DNA from: Gnetum montanum
Taxonomy: Eukaryota; Streptophyta; Gnetopsida; Gnetales; Gnetaceae
NCBI GenBank assembly: GCA_015680685.1
Contig: MNCI01004529.1
Span: forward strand, 344,360-408,359
DNA: 64,000 nucleotides
Direction: 5' to 3'
The position numbers and the translations under genes were made by a program. This document shows, one piece after another, positions 1-12,300 of this stretch; the first letter of the stretch is position 1; the number at the start of each line of letters is the position of its first letter. The notes under the pieces are model-generated. The model worked only from the letters and a program-made list of their open reading frames with translations, had not been told where the DNA came from and ran no database searches.

Positions 1-935
1 ACATGAATAAATACATTATCTCTAACTAAAAACTCCAGTGGCCTTCAACATTTATTGGCATATGATTCCTACCTATCCTTTGTAGCTCCCAATCTATCTC
101 AAATCTCCCAAATCTACTCTGTAGTCTCCCTCACCAAATCTATGCTCACCTGCTGACGATCTTCTATGGTAAAACAACGTAGAGATGTTCTATATAACCG
201 ACCATATAAAATCTCATATGGTGCTACTTGCAAACTCTCCTAATAACTATTGTTATATGCAAATTCATCTAATGGTAGCATCTAATCCCAACCTTCTCTA
301 TACTACAAAGCATAGGCTCTCAACATGTCTTCTAGAGTTTGATTCACCTGTTCAACTTGACCATCAGTTTGTGGATGATATGTCAAACTCATCTTTAGCT
401 TTATATGCATCTCCTTCTGAAATGCCTACCAAAAATGTGACATGAATCGAGCATCTCTATCATTAATAATCCATCATGGCACATCATGCAATCACACTAT
501 CTCTACAAGAAAGAGATGTGCAGTTTCTACTACACTTACTAATGATCACGTGGCAAGGAAATGGGCAGACTTTGTTAACAAATCAACAACTACTAATATA
601 GCATCAGGGCTACTACGAGCTCATGGAAGACCAAAAATTAAATCCATACCAATGGCATCCAATTTCCATTAAGAAATGTCATGGGAATGCAAATATCCCC
701 TAGATCTATGATGCTTTATCTTCACTTGCTAGCAAATTAAACAGCGAGATACATACTCTCCTACATTCCTCTTCATACTAAGCCACCAATACATTTGTTG
801 TAAATTTTGGTACATTTTTTGACTACTTGGATGCATTTGGTATTTGCTCATGTGGGCCTCATCCATCAACTGAAGTCGAAAAGCTTCTAGAACACATACT
901 CGACCATCCCTCCATAATACTCCATGACTATCCAT
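1..935 (-). pseudogene. Integrase domain of the chromovirus-like element
   Basis: The zinc-binding (H2C2) part lies at 729-935: H30, H37 and the final C65 and C68 of that open stretch fit the His-His-Cys-Cys pattern, with the conserved YWW segment between them. The catalytic core follows toward base 1. The first Asp sits in GMDLIFGLP, the second in INDRDARF, and the Glu in the stretch TYHPQTDGQVEQVNQ (about 330-400). All three DDE residues are therefore still present, although several stops interrupt the frame. Downstream, FAYNNSY and PYEILYGR match the conserved end of the core. The element would insert its cDNA in the nucleus. Confidence 0.85.
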
Positions 936-2350
936 AGAGAGTGGTCCATCAGAGGTAATCTATTGCCTCAATGTTTGATGCCAAAGATCATTTCGTTGTT
1001 GCTCTCATACCTACTCTGTCAAATCTGACTGGATTGTTAAGTTATTAAGCTTACTCATGAACCTACTCAATGCATCTGCTACTTTGTTAGTCTTGTCAGG
1101 CCTATATTTAATGGTGAAATCAAAATCAATAACCAACTCTACCCATCTACATTGTTGCAGGTTTAAATGTGGCTAAATCATAAGATATGAGAGGCTCTTG
1201 TGGTCAGTCCAAATAGTAACTTGATCCTCATATAGATAATTCCACCAAATCTTCAATGTAAAGATCACAGCACCCAATTCTAGATCATCCATGGGATATC
1301 TAGTTTCATGTGACCTCAATTGATGGGATTCATAAGCCACAACCTATCCATCATGCATCAATACACAACCAAATCCATCCCTTGAAGCATCAATACTAAC
1401 ATCCTATGGATGTCCTGGTGTAGTAGATATTAGCATAGGAGTAGTCACCAATCTATGCTTCAACTCCTCAAATGCAACCTAACAAGCTAGGCCCCAAGTA
1501 AAGTTAGCCTCTTTTCTTAACAATCAGGTTAAATGAGATGCTATGTGAGAGAAATGTTCCACAAACCTTTGGTAATATCCTACTAAACCTAATAAGCTTT
1601 GTACCTCCCCAACTGATTATGGCCTAGGCCAATCATGAATGATTGTAAACTTTGTAGGATCCACAGAGATACTAACTCTTGACACCACAAGTCCAAAGAA
1701 CTGAATCTTTCATTGCCAAAATGAACACTTGGATAGCTGAGCATATAGTTGGTACTTCCTCAAAGTCTATAAAATCATCTGCAAGTGCTCCACATAAAAT
1801 TTCTTATTAGGAAAATATACTAAGATATCATCAATGAACACAATCACAAACTGATATAGGAATGGATGCATCACATTGTTCATGAGGTTCATGAAAACTA
1901 CTAGTGCATTTTTCAACCCAAAGGATAGCACCAAAAACTCATAGTGGCCATACCATGTTCTAAATGCTATCTTTGCCACATCCTACTCACAAACCCACAC
2001 TTGATGATACCTAGACTTGAGATCAATCTTTGAGAATACATGAGCTCCCTAAAGTTGGTCCAATAAGTCATCAATGCATGGTAGAGGATATCTATTTTTC
2101 ATAGTCACTTGGTTTAACTACTTGTAATTTATGCATAACCACAAACCCCCATCCTTATTTTTAATAAATAGTATAGTTGCATCCCATAATGATACACTGG
2201 GATGAATAAGGCCTTTATCCAACAATTCCTGTAGCTGAATCTTTAGCTCTACTAGCTCTATAGGGAGACATCCTATGTGGAGCCTTTGAAATAAGGTCTG
2301 CACCAAGTTTAAGTTTGATCTCAAACTCAATCTCTTGCCTCAGTGGCAAA
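936..2350 (-). pseudogene. Reverse transcriptase-RNase H of the chromovirus-like element
   Basis: The open stretch at 2118-2330 carries the start of RT ([16 protein letters not shown], then [12 protein letters not shown]). The one at 1767-1979 carries the palm, with FIDDILVY as the catalytic YxDD-type motif (I replaces Y or V) and the conserved YGHYEFLVLSFGL before it. RNase H follows at about 1000-1480: WTDHKSLSYL and then YRPDKTNKVADALSR, the usual link to integrase. Frameshifts and stops separate the pieces. The enzyme would copy the element RNA to DNA in cytoplasmic particles. Confidence 0.85.
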
Positions 2351-2399
2351 CTTGGTAATTCAAACTGGAATACATCAAGGAATTCATGAACCATAGGAA

Positions 2400-2990
2400 T
2401 TTACTCTATCTTCACCAGATCAATTTTATATATTGTAGCCACAAAGCATGCATGCCCTTTGTGAAGCATCCTACGGTACATCCAAGAGGAGAATAAATCC
2501 AAGTGTGCGATCTTTAGACAATTTTGTACCTCAATCGAAGCACCATCAATTAAGTGTAATTGTAGGAGCTTTTACTGATAGTCCAAACTAGCATTGAACT
2601 ATGACAATCAATTCATCCCTAAAATAACATCATATACCCTGAGATCCATAACATGTAAATTACTAACCCACTACACACCTTCCAATTCTATTGGCACACC
2701 TATACAAACCTGATCAACATGAGTTTCATGACCACCAACAAAAGTTACTATCAACCTAGGAGAAAGAGCATGACATACAAGAGCTACATGATGTGCAACC
2801 ATAGGATCTATGAAAGAATGGCTAGCACCAAGATCAAATAACATCAGCAAAGCCCAAAATCATACCTGCTATCTCCATTATTGTGTTTGGTTGCATGTCC
2901 AAAGGCTCATTTGTTAAGGCATACACTTGTTCTTGAGTCATCTAGTCCCCTCCTCCAAGCTAAGTGATTGGTGCTCCCCATCCACCCTGA
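2400..2990 (-). pseudogene. Aspartic protease region of the chromovirus-like element
   Basis: On the minus strand near 2850 the frame reads LFDLGASHSFI, the plant gypsy protease signature in which the usual DTGASHSFI has Thr changed to Leu. About 70 codons further on comes DVILGMN, the second conserved protease segment (normally ILGMDWL), here followed by a stop. The catalytic Asp is kept. The protease would cleave the Gag-Pol polyprotein. Confidence 0.75.
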
Positions 2991-2999
2991 ACTAGAGAT

Positions 3000-4063
3000 C
3001 ATTTTCCTCAGTCTCTACCTCCTCAACTACTACTTGCCTACTTTGGGCACTCTCAAGCTTGATTCCTTAGCTGCCCACATGCAAAATAATTCTAGCAATC
3101 CCTTTGCAGATGACTAAGCTACCCACATCTATAACAAATAATAGCTCCATGACTAACTTCAATAGTAGGACCATGAGCAAGTGTTGGATGCTCTCCTCCA
3201 TGGCCACAAGCTTGCTTAGATGGACCAAGCCTCTCTCTAGATGTCAATCCTCTCTTCTACCCTTGTTGCCTCTCTCTACGTGTTGTATCCTCCTGCTGAC
3301 TCCTCTCTAAATCCATGGCTACTACTCTAGATTCATCATAGGAAGTCAATCTATGAGGTAATAGGTGATCCTTCAAAGATGGTCTCAAACCTGGAACAAA
3401 CTTATTCATCCATGCCCAAGCATCTATCTGCATCTAGGGTACATCACTACTCAACTCAAAGAAACAAGCATCATACTCTACCATAGATCAACTACCCTAA
3501 TACAAATGGTAGAACTCATCCTCCTTGACCTATGTAGATTGGGTAGACACATAACGACCTTTGAAAGATGCTAGAAAATCATCCCATGCAACCTCTTGAT
3601 CAGTCCATCCCTTGGCATGCTCTTCAGCTATCCACCAACACCAAGTAATACCAACCAATTAATAAACTACCAAGCAAGTCTGCTAAACCGATGAACAACC
3701 CATCAAATCAAAAGCCTTTTGCAATTTCTCCAACCATTCTATAGGCATAGTGGGATCCTCAGTGCCATCAAATTTTGGAGGTCCCAAATTTTGAAACTAC
3801 TCCACTAGTTCCTTATTGATAGGCTGCTTGTTTGATTCTCCTAAGCCTCCACTACCACCGCCACTTCCCACTTCCCTGATCATGGGAACAGGAGCATCAC
3901 TAACTACAACATGCTACTATAGGATCTATAACAATTGTTGTATAAGCTTTGATTGCCTATCTATAGGACCACTGCTAGATGTTTGAGAAGGCTACTCCTA
4001 TACATCATTAGGCCCTTCTAGTCTACAAGCCCCACCAGCATCATGACCACATCTACTATACAT
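3000..4063 (-). pseudogene. gag of the chromovirus-like element
   Basis: The minus-strand frame from an ATG near 4063 contains PPKFDGTEDPTMPIEWLEKL at about 3710-3790, which fits the start of the plant retrotransposon gag domain (P.F.G..DP..A..WL..). Further on, WAWMNKFVPGLRPSLKDHL fits the end of that domain. The zinc-knuckle area near 3100 is degraded. Gag forms the virus-like particle that packages the RNA. Stops occur throughout. Confidence 0.75.
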
Positions 4064-4130
4064 CTCTATAACCTAAAAAGTACACAAATGGGTGAGTACC
4101 CCCACCATCATATAGCATCTAAGTAAACTA

Positions 4131-4142
4131 GCTCCAATACCA
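4131..4142 (-). promoter_or_regulatory. Primer binding site, initiator-Met tRNA type
   Basis: The minus strand reads TGGTATTGGAGC, close to the plant initiator-Met primer site TGGTATCAGAGC (two differences). It lies three bases inside the LTR edge at 4146, where minus-strand DNA synthesis would be primed. Confidence 0.8.
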
Positions 4143-4145
4143 TAA

Positions 4146-6892
4146 TATAACACCCCATCCAAGCAAAGGCAGGGTGATGCCTAGGATCAAGTAATTGTAG
4201 GATGGAAGCATGGTAACTAAAACCAATAATGTGTAGAATACATGATATCCAGGAAGGTCAAATGGTACAGAAATTTCCTACCACACCAAAAACTAAACAT
4301 AACTATTACTTTATCAAAATGCATGTCGCTACATAAATCAAACTATGTACTACTTTGCTAAAATACAAAAACACATAAACCTCATCATTATATATAGAAG
4401 AGTACAGAGAGTTTCATATAAGGATATCTAGTCCACACTACTCTACATAAAAATATATAGTAACCAAGCACTGAAGGATTTTCCCTCCTCTACTCTCTAT
4501 CTCCGTGATCATCTAGGCTCCTATGCCTGTAATTAAATCAAGTTAGTACACAACTGAGTGGAAAGCCTTTACACTTCCCCTACTAAATGGTTGAAAAGTG
4601 TTGCACTAGAGGAGAGGAGTGGGGTACAAGGCAACTTGCAACCACTATTAGTCTTATGCATGCTCAAAAAAACACACACCATATCATCCATAAAGCTAAC
4701 ATACTATCATACAAGCATAGACATAGCCACGGTCTAACATCATCTATCATGCCCATGTCATCATACCCATGATATACCATAAATAGTCCATGATCCATAG
4801 AATCATAATCCAAATAGAATACCTATTCTCAACGATATGACTTACAAACCAATACGATCACATACATAGCCCACATGGTTGCTATCATATCCATGCTCAA
4901 TGTAGCATGTGAAATGTTGCCATGAGTACTCATAATAGCCATTGCCTATAGGTCTTTTATTAGTATTTTATTTATCCAATCAATGCTAGGGTCCATCAAC
5001 CTATGACCCACAACCACTAGCCTTATGGAGGACTTGCAATAGGGATGAACACACCTATGCTACAAACCAGCTGTAGGGATGAACACACCTACGCTCTCCC
5101 ACTCTCAAGATGAGGCCTGAGATAGGAGCCTCACCAATGCATCATAGTGGAGGTCAATCTATACTACCTCTAGGGTGCCTCATCACCAACCGATCCACAC
5201 CCTCATGCTAGCACCACCCACCAACAACTATCACAAGCATCATCGTGAAAACAAATACATAGTCCAACTAGCTTAAGCCAACATAGGTCATGAGCACAAC
5301 ACACTCAAACAAACATAACAATACATATCCACCCCTAATAGTTACACTCATTCCATGAAAACAATACCACAACATAACAGAACAACATGAAGACCTCAAT
5401 ATGACAAAACAATACCATATTCCTTAAAAGACATGTACTTCCCTACAAATGACCACTAGAATAACCTTTAAAATGATATATGCCCAAAGAAAAAAATAAT
5501 TCCATGATTAGAAAGTAATTTCCAAAATTATCCTAACAACACTAATTTTACCTATATCAGACTCTTGGAAGCAAAGTTATGCACATTCAAAGTTTGATTA
5601 ATAAACTATTATTTAAAGAATATTTAATTACCACCCCAAAGAATTGGAATTTCCAAAAATGCTCGCACCCCAATAGGCCCTGAAATTAGAATATTCCTAT
5701 CATACCAATCTCATCAATAGCAGATATCATATTCCACAAGTCCACATCATACCATACATCCCATATATTTTAATAAACAATTCATATCCAAAATCATACA
5801 ATTTTGGGAAATATGCAAAATAACATGCCTAAGCTTAGACTTTGAGCCATCTATCCCACATGCCCCTATCACATGATCATATACACTAATCCAGCACAAA
5901 AATAAATCGAAAAGGTAAAGACAAACACCAATTAAAATTGTTAGGGCAGAAAGGCCAAAATAAGTAGAAAATCCTTAAAAATCTGGTATGACTCCATTTT
6001 GCTCCCAACAAGTTTTGCATCTACGTAGATATGATTCTAGCAATCCAAAATCTAGGTTTAGAGTAAGCAAAAACCATTGAGAGAGCTCAAAATTTAGAGA
6101 AATGTGGAATAGAATAAGAAAGCAAAAAGAAAATAGAAGAAAACATGCTCCTGTGCATTTCTATTTCTACAAAAACAAAAGAAACAGAGAAAACTCTAGC
6201 ATGTTGCAAAGTGGCAGTACAAAAGGACGGTGGGTCTCTACTATTAAAAATGAAAAAAAAAAGGTTTATGCCAATAGTACTTGTATGCATGTGTTATCAT
6301 AAAACAAAAATACAAAATGGAGGCAGTGCACGTCACGTGCAACCTAACATGACTTTTTCTTTTCTTTTCTTTTTTGGTTTTTCATTTGAATTATTTATTA
6401 TTTTTTATGGAACAATTTTCATAAGTTATTTTTATTTTTCATCTTCACAACTAATACTGTAAAATTTAATCATGTGTAAGAAGCACACCAGCACTTCAAA
6501 TCAAAATCCATTTGGACCTACGAGATCCTTATCATATGCTCTACACATTCACATGTGAAAACCACACCCAAACATCATACAACCTAGTGCTATAGTACAA
6601 ATTCCTACATACCAAAATCACACATAGAGCATAAAAACATACTAGATAAGTGCCCTTGTGCCCCAATCTAACACCCCTACCAGTAACATCACTTGTCTAA
6701 CACATCGCACAGGGCAAGTGTACATAATCATGTTAGTTAAGCATGTAAAGACAGCATAATCATAACATAAAATGAAGCCTCGCAACATATAAAATACATC
6801 AACTCATCCCCAAAAACCCACCAGGACTTCACATGTAATGTACAACTCATAAGCAGATGACCATACCTACTATCTTTGGATGGGATGTAACA
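4146..6892 (-). repeat. 5' LTR of the chromovirus-like element
   Basis: The left edge reads TATAACACCCCATCC and the right edge GGATGGGATGTAACA. They are inverted copies of each other over 15 bases with three differences, which fixes both ends and gives 2747 bp. The primer site abuts the left edge, as expected for a minus-strand 5' LTR. The interior is AT-rich and non-coding; short open stretches near 6100-6460 have A- or T-run composition and no family features. The partner LTR is outside the window. Confidence 0.75.
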
Positions 6893-8800
6893 ATTTAACC
6901 CTTTGGAAGCCTCAAATGCTATCATGGATTGAAGACTACATTAGGACTACATTGGACAATGTGATTCTAGTGTAGTTTCATGGGAAAATTTGATTTGTAA
7001 TGTCTCAAGGTTCAAATTTATGCTCCATCTACTTCCTAGCGCAGCATAGGGGCATCAAGGTTGTAAATTTTTCATTTGAAGGATACAATAGATCACTAAA
7101 AGTGAAGTTTGGAGCCTTAAACCCTAAAATTATGTTGGCTAGCATAGTTTAGGATGGCCCTAGCGTTGTTTCATAAAAAATTGAACTTTTCAGGATTGAA
7201 ACAAGGCTAAATGATAGGTGGCTCCAGAGTTTCAAGATTCTAGACTTTCGCGATCAAGTTTTAGACCACTTGAAGTGTCTTTGTGCTACTAAACTATTCC
7301 TAGAATCAAAACTATGTTGGAACCATGCTAATCGATGTGGTTCTAATCTACCCTAGCAAAGTTGGTACATGAATCTTTGCTTTTGGTTACTTTTGGTAAA
7401 TAATCAACCAAGTTTTTGGTTTCCTAGGATTACTGATGTTCATGGCTAGGGTTCTAGGTTTAAATTATTGTTTGTAAAGGTTTTTGGTGCCTTGATATGG
7501 CCACACCCCAAGAACTATGTTGGCCAGTGTGGTCCCAGCATGGTTATGAAGAAGATGATGAATTCTAGCTACTTTCAACTTATTTTCCTAGGTTTGGTGA
7601 TCTCTAAAGGCTTTGGTAGGGTTCTGGATTTAGGATGATGCATTTAGAGGTTGATTTGACATGTTAATTATCCATTATTGTATTTTCATAGAAACACCAT
7701 GCTAGGACCATGTTAACCAACATAGTTCTAGACTTTCCTAGCATAGTTTTACAGTGAGTTTTAACTTGTTTTTTCTTCATTATTTGACATCCCAAGATTA
7801 CTGGAGGCTTTGAGGAGGTCTAAAGGCTAGGGCTTGCCACTTTGGAGATTGTTAGAGGCTCTATTGATTCTCATGATGGATAAACCTCAGCAAACTATGT
7901 TGGAACTATGCTGGCTAATGTAGTTCTAGTGCACTCTAACATAGTTCCTCTAGAATCAAAGGTTTTTATCATTGTTCGATAGGCTTTAGGGGATTCTAGA
8001 GCTATTAAAGGCTTCAGCTAGGGTTTGGGGCTTGGTGATATCATTCTAGAGCTGATTGAAAGCTTGGTTGGTGTTAAAAATTTCCATCCCCCATGAAATT
8101 ATTCTAGCCAGCATAGTTTTACTCTTGGCCAATGTAGTTTCTTAAGAATGACTATTTTTGGCTATGCATTGCCCATCCTTGAGGTTTAGGACTTCCAAGT
8201 AGTCATAGTTGGTTTCCAATTGTAGTATGAGGCTCTTTTGGCATTAGTGGTTTAAGGATGAATGGTTAGGAAATGAGTTTTGGCAAAAGTGAAGGCTTGG
8301 AGTTTTCTCAAAGGCTTCTTTGGGAATTAATCCTAGTGTAGTTTAGGGGTAGAGGTTGTAAATCCCATTGTATTTGGATTTTTAGTGTCTTTTTTTTTCT
8401 TTTTTTTCTTTTTTTGTGAGGTTCCTAGTGGGGTCCACCCAAGTTCAAATGGTTTTTTTATTCAAAACTTCCCACCAAACCAACATATTTTTAACTTTCC
8501 TTTTGTGAACTTGAAGTTCACTATAAGTTGTGTGGGTGTTTTGGGCAAGGTTCTTAAATCTCCAACACATAAGTGTGGGAATACTTTCCACATTACCTTT
8601 TTACCAAAATATATTCTTCTAACTCATCTCCTATAGGCAGTGCATAGAATCAAAGCTTCCCGCTCAACTTTGGCTCCAATTCCATCCATCCTCAATGTAG
8701 TTTTTATAAGAACTCACCAAGGATTAGCACAACTACAAGGAAGGTGAAGGAAAAATGGAGTTTTCATGTATGTATAATACCTAGACTCAGAAAAAAATTT
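6893..8800 (+). repeat. Diverged tandem array, period about 200 bp
   Basis: A phrase like AACTATGTTGG...ATGCTGGCCAATGTAGTTCTAG recurs near 6960, 7130, 7310, 7510, 7690, 7895, 8105 and 8335. The phrases are joined by less similar DNA that often contains CTAGGGTT and GATTTT... words. Spacing is about 180-230 bp. No reading frame of note crosses the array. The same vocabulary occurs at 17480-19160 next to Tat-like copy 1, so the array may belong to that element (leader or LTR); this is not proven. Confidence 0.6.
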
Positions 8801-9368
8801 AGTAAAATTTTTTCATTTTTTATGCATGTGAACTACCCTGTATAGTTTTAGTTTCAATTGTTGAAACTACAAAACCTCCCAGTCTTGTACAAGTAGTGTT
8901 GGCTTATTTTTGGCATTTTTATGTTGATGTTAAAAGTTCCTAAGGTCATTTATATGTTATATTTTGGTTTCCAATAGCCATTATACTTTTTCAAAAAAAT
9001 TTAACTAGTCTTCCTAGAGCTTTCACTATAGTTAATTTCATTATAAACTAGGATTTCTAGTTGAATTTATGTTAATCCTAATTGAAATTTTCATATTTTT
9101 TCCATGCATTATAGACATGTTAACCAAGTTTCCATACTTACTACAAATTTTTTTAAAAAAAATTTGTGTGCATAATTTGGTTATGTGAGTACCGTTATTG
9201 TTCATGGGCTATTTGGTTTTGTTTAGATCTTATGTTAAGTTTTACTTTATTTTTACTCGTTGAAAATTGTGAATTATGTTGCTTGGTATTGTGTGAAAAC
9301 ATTGACATCATGCTCATGATTTTGTTTAACATTTTTGTAATTTTTCATTATATTCATACAAGGTTGTA
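8801..9368. other. AT-rich stretch, nothing recognised
   Basis: I see only AT-rich sequence with A and T runs, between the tandem array and the first part of the spliced ORF. A T/C run at 8383-8417 lies just before it. No promoter can be singled out with confidence. Confidence 0.5.
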
Positions 9369-12300
9369 ATGGTCATCTTTGGGTTGTGCAAGGCCTTCTT
9401 AAAGCCCATCTTGATGGTGATTGAGTTAGTTGGTTTGTTTTGTTGCATCCACACACTAGGACCCAACACCTTGCTTGCTAATATGATTTTGGATTGTGGT
9501 TCCCTCTATTTTAGGCTAGGGGCCAAGGCATTCCTAGCCTTTATTCTTTAGAACTTTAATGTGTCATATGGTCACGCTTGACATTAGACATAACTGTTAT
9601 CTTTGTGAAGACCCTGCTACCCCACTCTACTAGCCTAATCATCAAATTCATAGTTGACAACCCTAACACTCATGCAGAAGGTGACCATTACAATGGCATG
9701 TACACCACAAGCACATGTAAATTATTCAAAATTTGGGATATGCCTAAGTTCATTCAGTACAATGCCAACAATATGTTAATGGTTGGTCACCACATCCATA
9801 CCTTATTCCAAAACCCTTCCAGCATTGTCTACGATTTGGAAGGCTACATGTAATTTTAACTTTTGTTGGTTTACCTATTGATTTCATTAGGCCACTTGAT
9901 TTTAATGAAATTTTTTTTGATTAGCATGCTTGCAGATATAGGGTAGATGATCAAGGGTTGATCAAGAGTGATCAAATCTTAACCTTGGTTCAAACAACAT
10001 TGGAGGTCTTTATCAAAAGCCAAGTGATGAGGCTCATGGTGATGGAGCAACTCAAGGATGACTTCAACAAGTATACCTCATGTTATTCTCAAGCCTACCA
10101 CAAGTGCCTAGCTAATGGGATGGCTCATAGTTGGTGGGCTATCCCAAATATTGGTACCCATGCACATATACCCCTTAGGATCCCCATGTTGCCTTTACCT
10201 AATAAGAAAAATAAGAATTTTTATTTTTATTTTGTTTTGTTTTTTTATACAATGTCAATGTTTTCTAATTATATAGGTGTTAGGTTATCTAGGCTTTATT
10301 TATTTACATGGATTTATTGGTATGGCTATAAGGTTTTTATTTTGATTTGTTATGTTTATTATATCTTTTTTTATACAATGTGCCTATACCAAAGCTAATG
10401 GGTTGTTTTTGTTCTATTGTAGGGGTTGTGCCATCATTCACTGTTGCTATGATCACTTTAGGACATGCTGAGGAGAAACTTGTCCTCAAGTTTGATGAGG
10501 TGGATTTAGTGTAGCATTAGTTGCCTAGCCAAGCACCAAGATACATCCAAGCAAGGATTTCCAGTGAAGGTTTGCTTGATTTATTCATGGCTTCTAGCCT
10601 ATCCATACCTATCCAAGATATGGTGAATATCATCGACTCCTTTAATAAAGAAGTAAAGAAACTCATCACCCACATTCACGGTGTTCCTATCATGTTGGCC
10701 ATCAATGAATCTACCTTCAATGACCTCTTTGGAATTCTTTGTGAGGGCATGAAGGTTGCCACGAAACCAAGGAAAGAGGTTGACCTTAGGGAGGATGTGA
10801 AAAATGGCTAAACACTCATCATGGCTACTATGTATTGTCTCTAGACCATTGCCAGGTTGTAGAGGCAAACAAGATGTATCCATTGTTCCAATCTTTGGTG
10901 TTTCCCAGTTTTTTGTCACAGAAGAAGATCCTAGGCATTAAATAAGCTTAGACCATGAAGAAGGTCCTCATTGAGGGTGCTTAATTCAACTAGGTTATCA
11001 ACTTGGTTTTTGAGCTACAAGGAAAGATCTTAAAACTTTGAGACAACCTTGAGATGATATGCCATATGCACTTTTCATTTTTTATGGCATATCTAAGGAG
11101 GTTTGCGAAGTTCCTGATGGTGAAGAAGGATCGACAATGGGTAAGTCATGATACATCCCAATTCTCTAAACCTTGGGTGAAACGCATTGTTCCAACCATG
11201 CAAGTCCAACACCCATTAGTGAAGGACGTTGGTGAATCACTATCTATTACCACTATGAAATTTAGTGGTATGCATTGTCCTTTCCCTAATAGCATGGGGG
11301 CTAAACCCCAAGTTACCAATGGAAATACTAAAAAGGCCAAGGTATTATGTGTTGAGGCTAATAGGGTAGCTAGAGCAAAGTTGAATAGGCCTATGGTTGA
11401 GGAGACAACACTAGTTGTTGAGCAACTTTTGAAGAGGAGGCTCATTGTTAGACTTGGCCAAACACATCATGTGATTTTGGGTACATTATACTTGTTCTAC
11501 TTTTGTTTGAGTTATTTTGCATTTATGTTTTATGTTATATAGTCATGTTACTTTTTTCTTAGGCAAAATATGCAAAGTTGTTACACATTTTGTCTTCATT
11601 GTTCTTGTAGGTAAATAACAAGAACGGGCAACCCAAGCAATAGTAGCAAAGGTAGAAAAAAAATACCTAGAGAAGGAGGCTCTACAACTACATGAGGATG
11701 ATAGGCTATCCAATGCCACTTTGAATGCCCTTGATGTTATATTTAAAGGTTCACAATTGGGTGAACCTTGCTTTATTATCTCGGATGATCTTTCAAGTAC
11801 CTATGAATTTTATTTTATATGTTGCATCTTGTAGTTTCATGTTTGAACTTGATTTTAATTATTAGATTATGGTCATGCTTGTTGTAGCTTCTAAACCTTA
11901 ACCATGTGCTTCAACCTCTACGTTTTGCATGAAACCATGGGTGGAGGTTCCTAACAAAATGAAGTTATGCATGAGATGGCCGAAGACATGATTGATTAGT
12001 TGCAATAGATTGCTACTGATGTTGGTAAGAACCTTAGCTTATTTAAAAGTGTTTTGATCATTTTGTTATTCACTATCCACTAGTTTTGTGTGCTCACCTT
12101 TTTTTTATTATTTGTAGTGTCCAAGGTTGAAATGGATTCCAACCATGTCATTAAGATTAATGAACTACCCAACCTACCACTTGATGTGGAGAATGTTCCA
12201 CAAAATTTATATGAAAGTTCCATCACATTTGCACTCTCCTATGCCAAAACTTCATGGGAATGTTAATGTTTCAATGAGTTCCTATGATAGCAAGTTGTAA

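Larger units (their letters stand above)
1..6892 (-). mobile_element. Chromovirus-like Ty3/gypsy LTR retrotransposon, 5' part, decayed
   Basis: Read on the minus strand, the order from right to left is LTR (4146-6892), primer binding site, gag, protease, reverse transcriptase, RNase H, integrase. This is the Ty3/gypsy order. The initiator-Met-type primer site, the LTR of about 2.7 kb and the RT wording (FLVLSFGLKNA, FIDDILVY) resemble plant chromoviruses of the Tekay/Del type; that subgroup is inference. The element leaves the window at base 1, so its integrase C-terminus, any chromodomain and the 3' LTR are not visible. Many in-frame stops show it is dead. Confidence 0.85.

Noticed and set aside
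185-672. Plus-strand open stretches at 185-445 and 442-672
   Set aside because: They are reverse-strand shadows of the integrase core, which reads clearly on the minus strand.
6087-6462. Overlapping open stretches on both strands in the LTR
   Set aside because: Composition is driven by A and T runs; no family features, and they lie inside the LTR.
11146-11445. 99-codon minus-strand frame
   Set aside because: It is the shadow of the plus-strand exon that carries the better protein-like frame and flanking splice sites.
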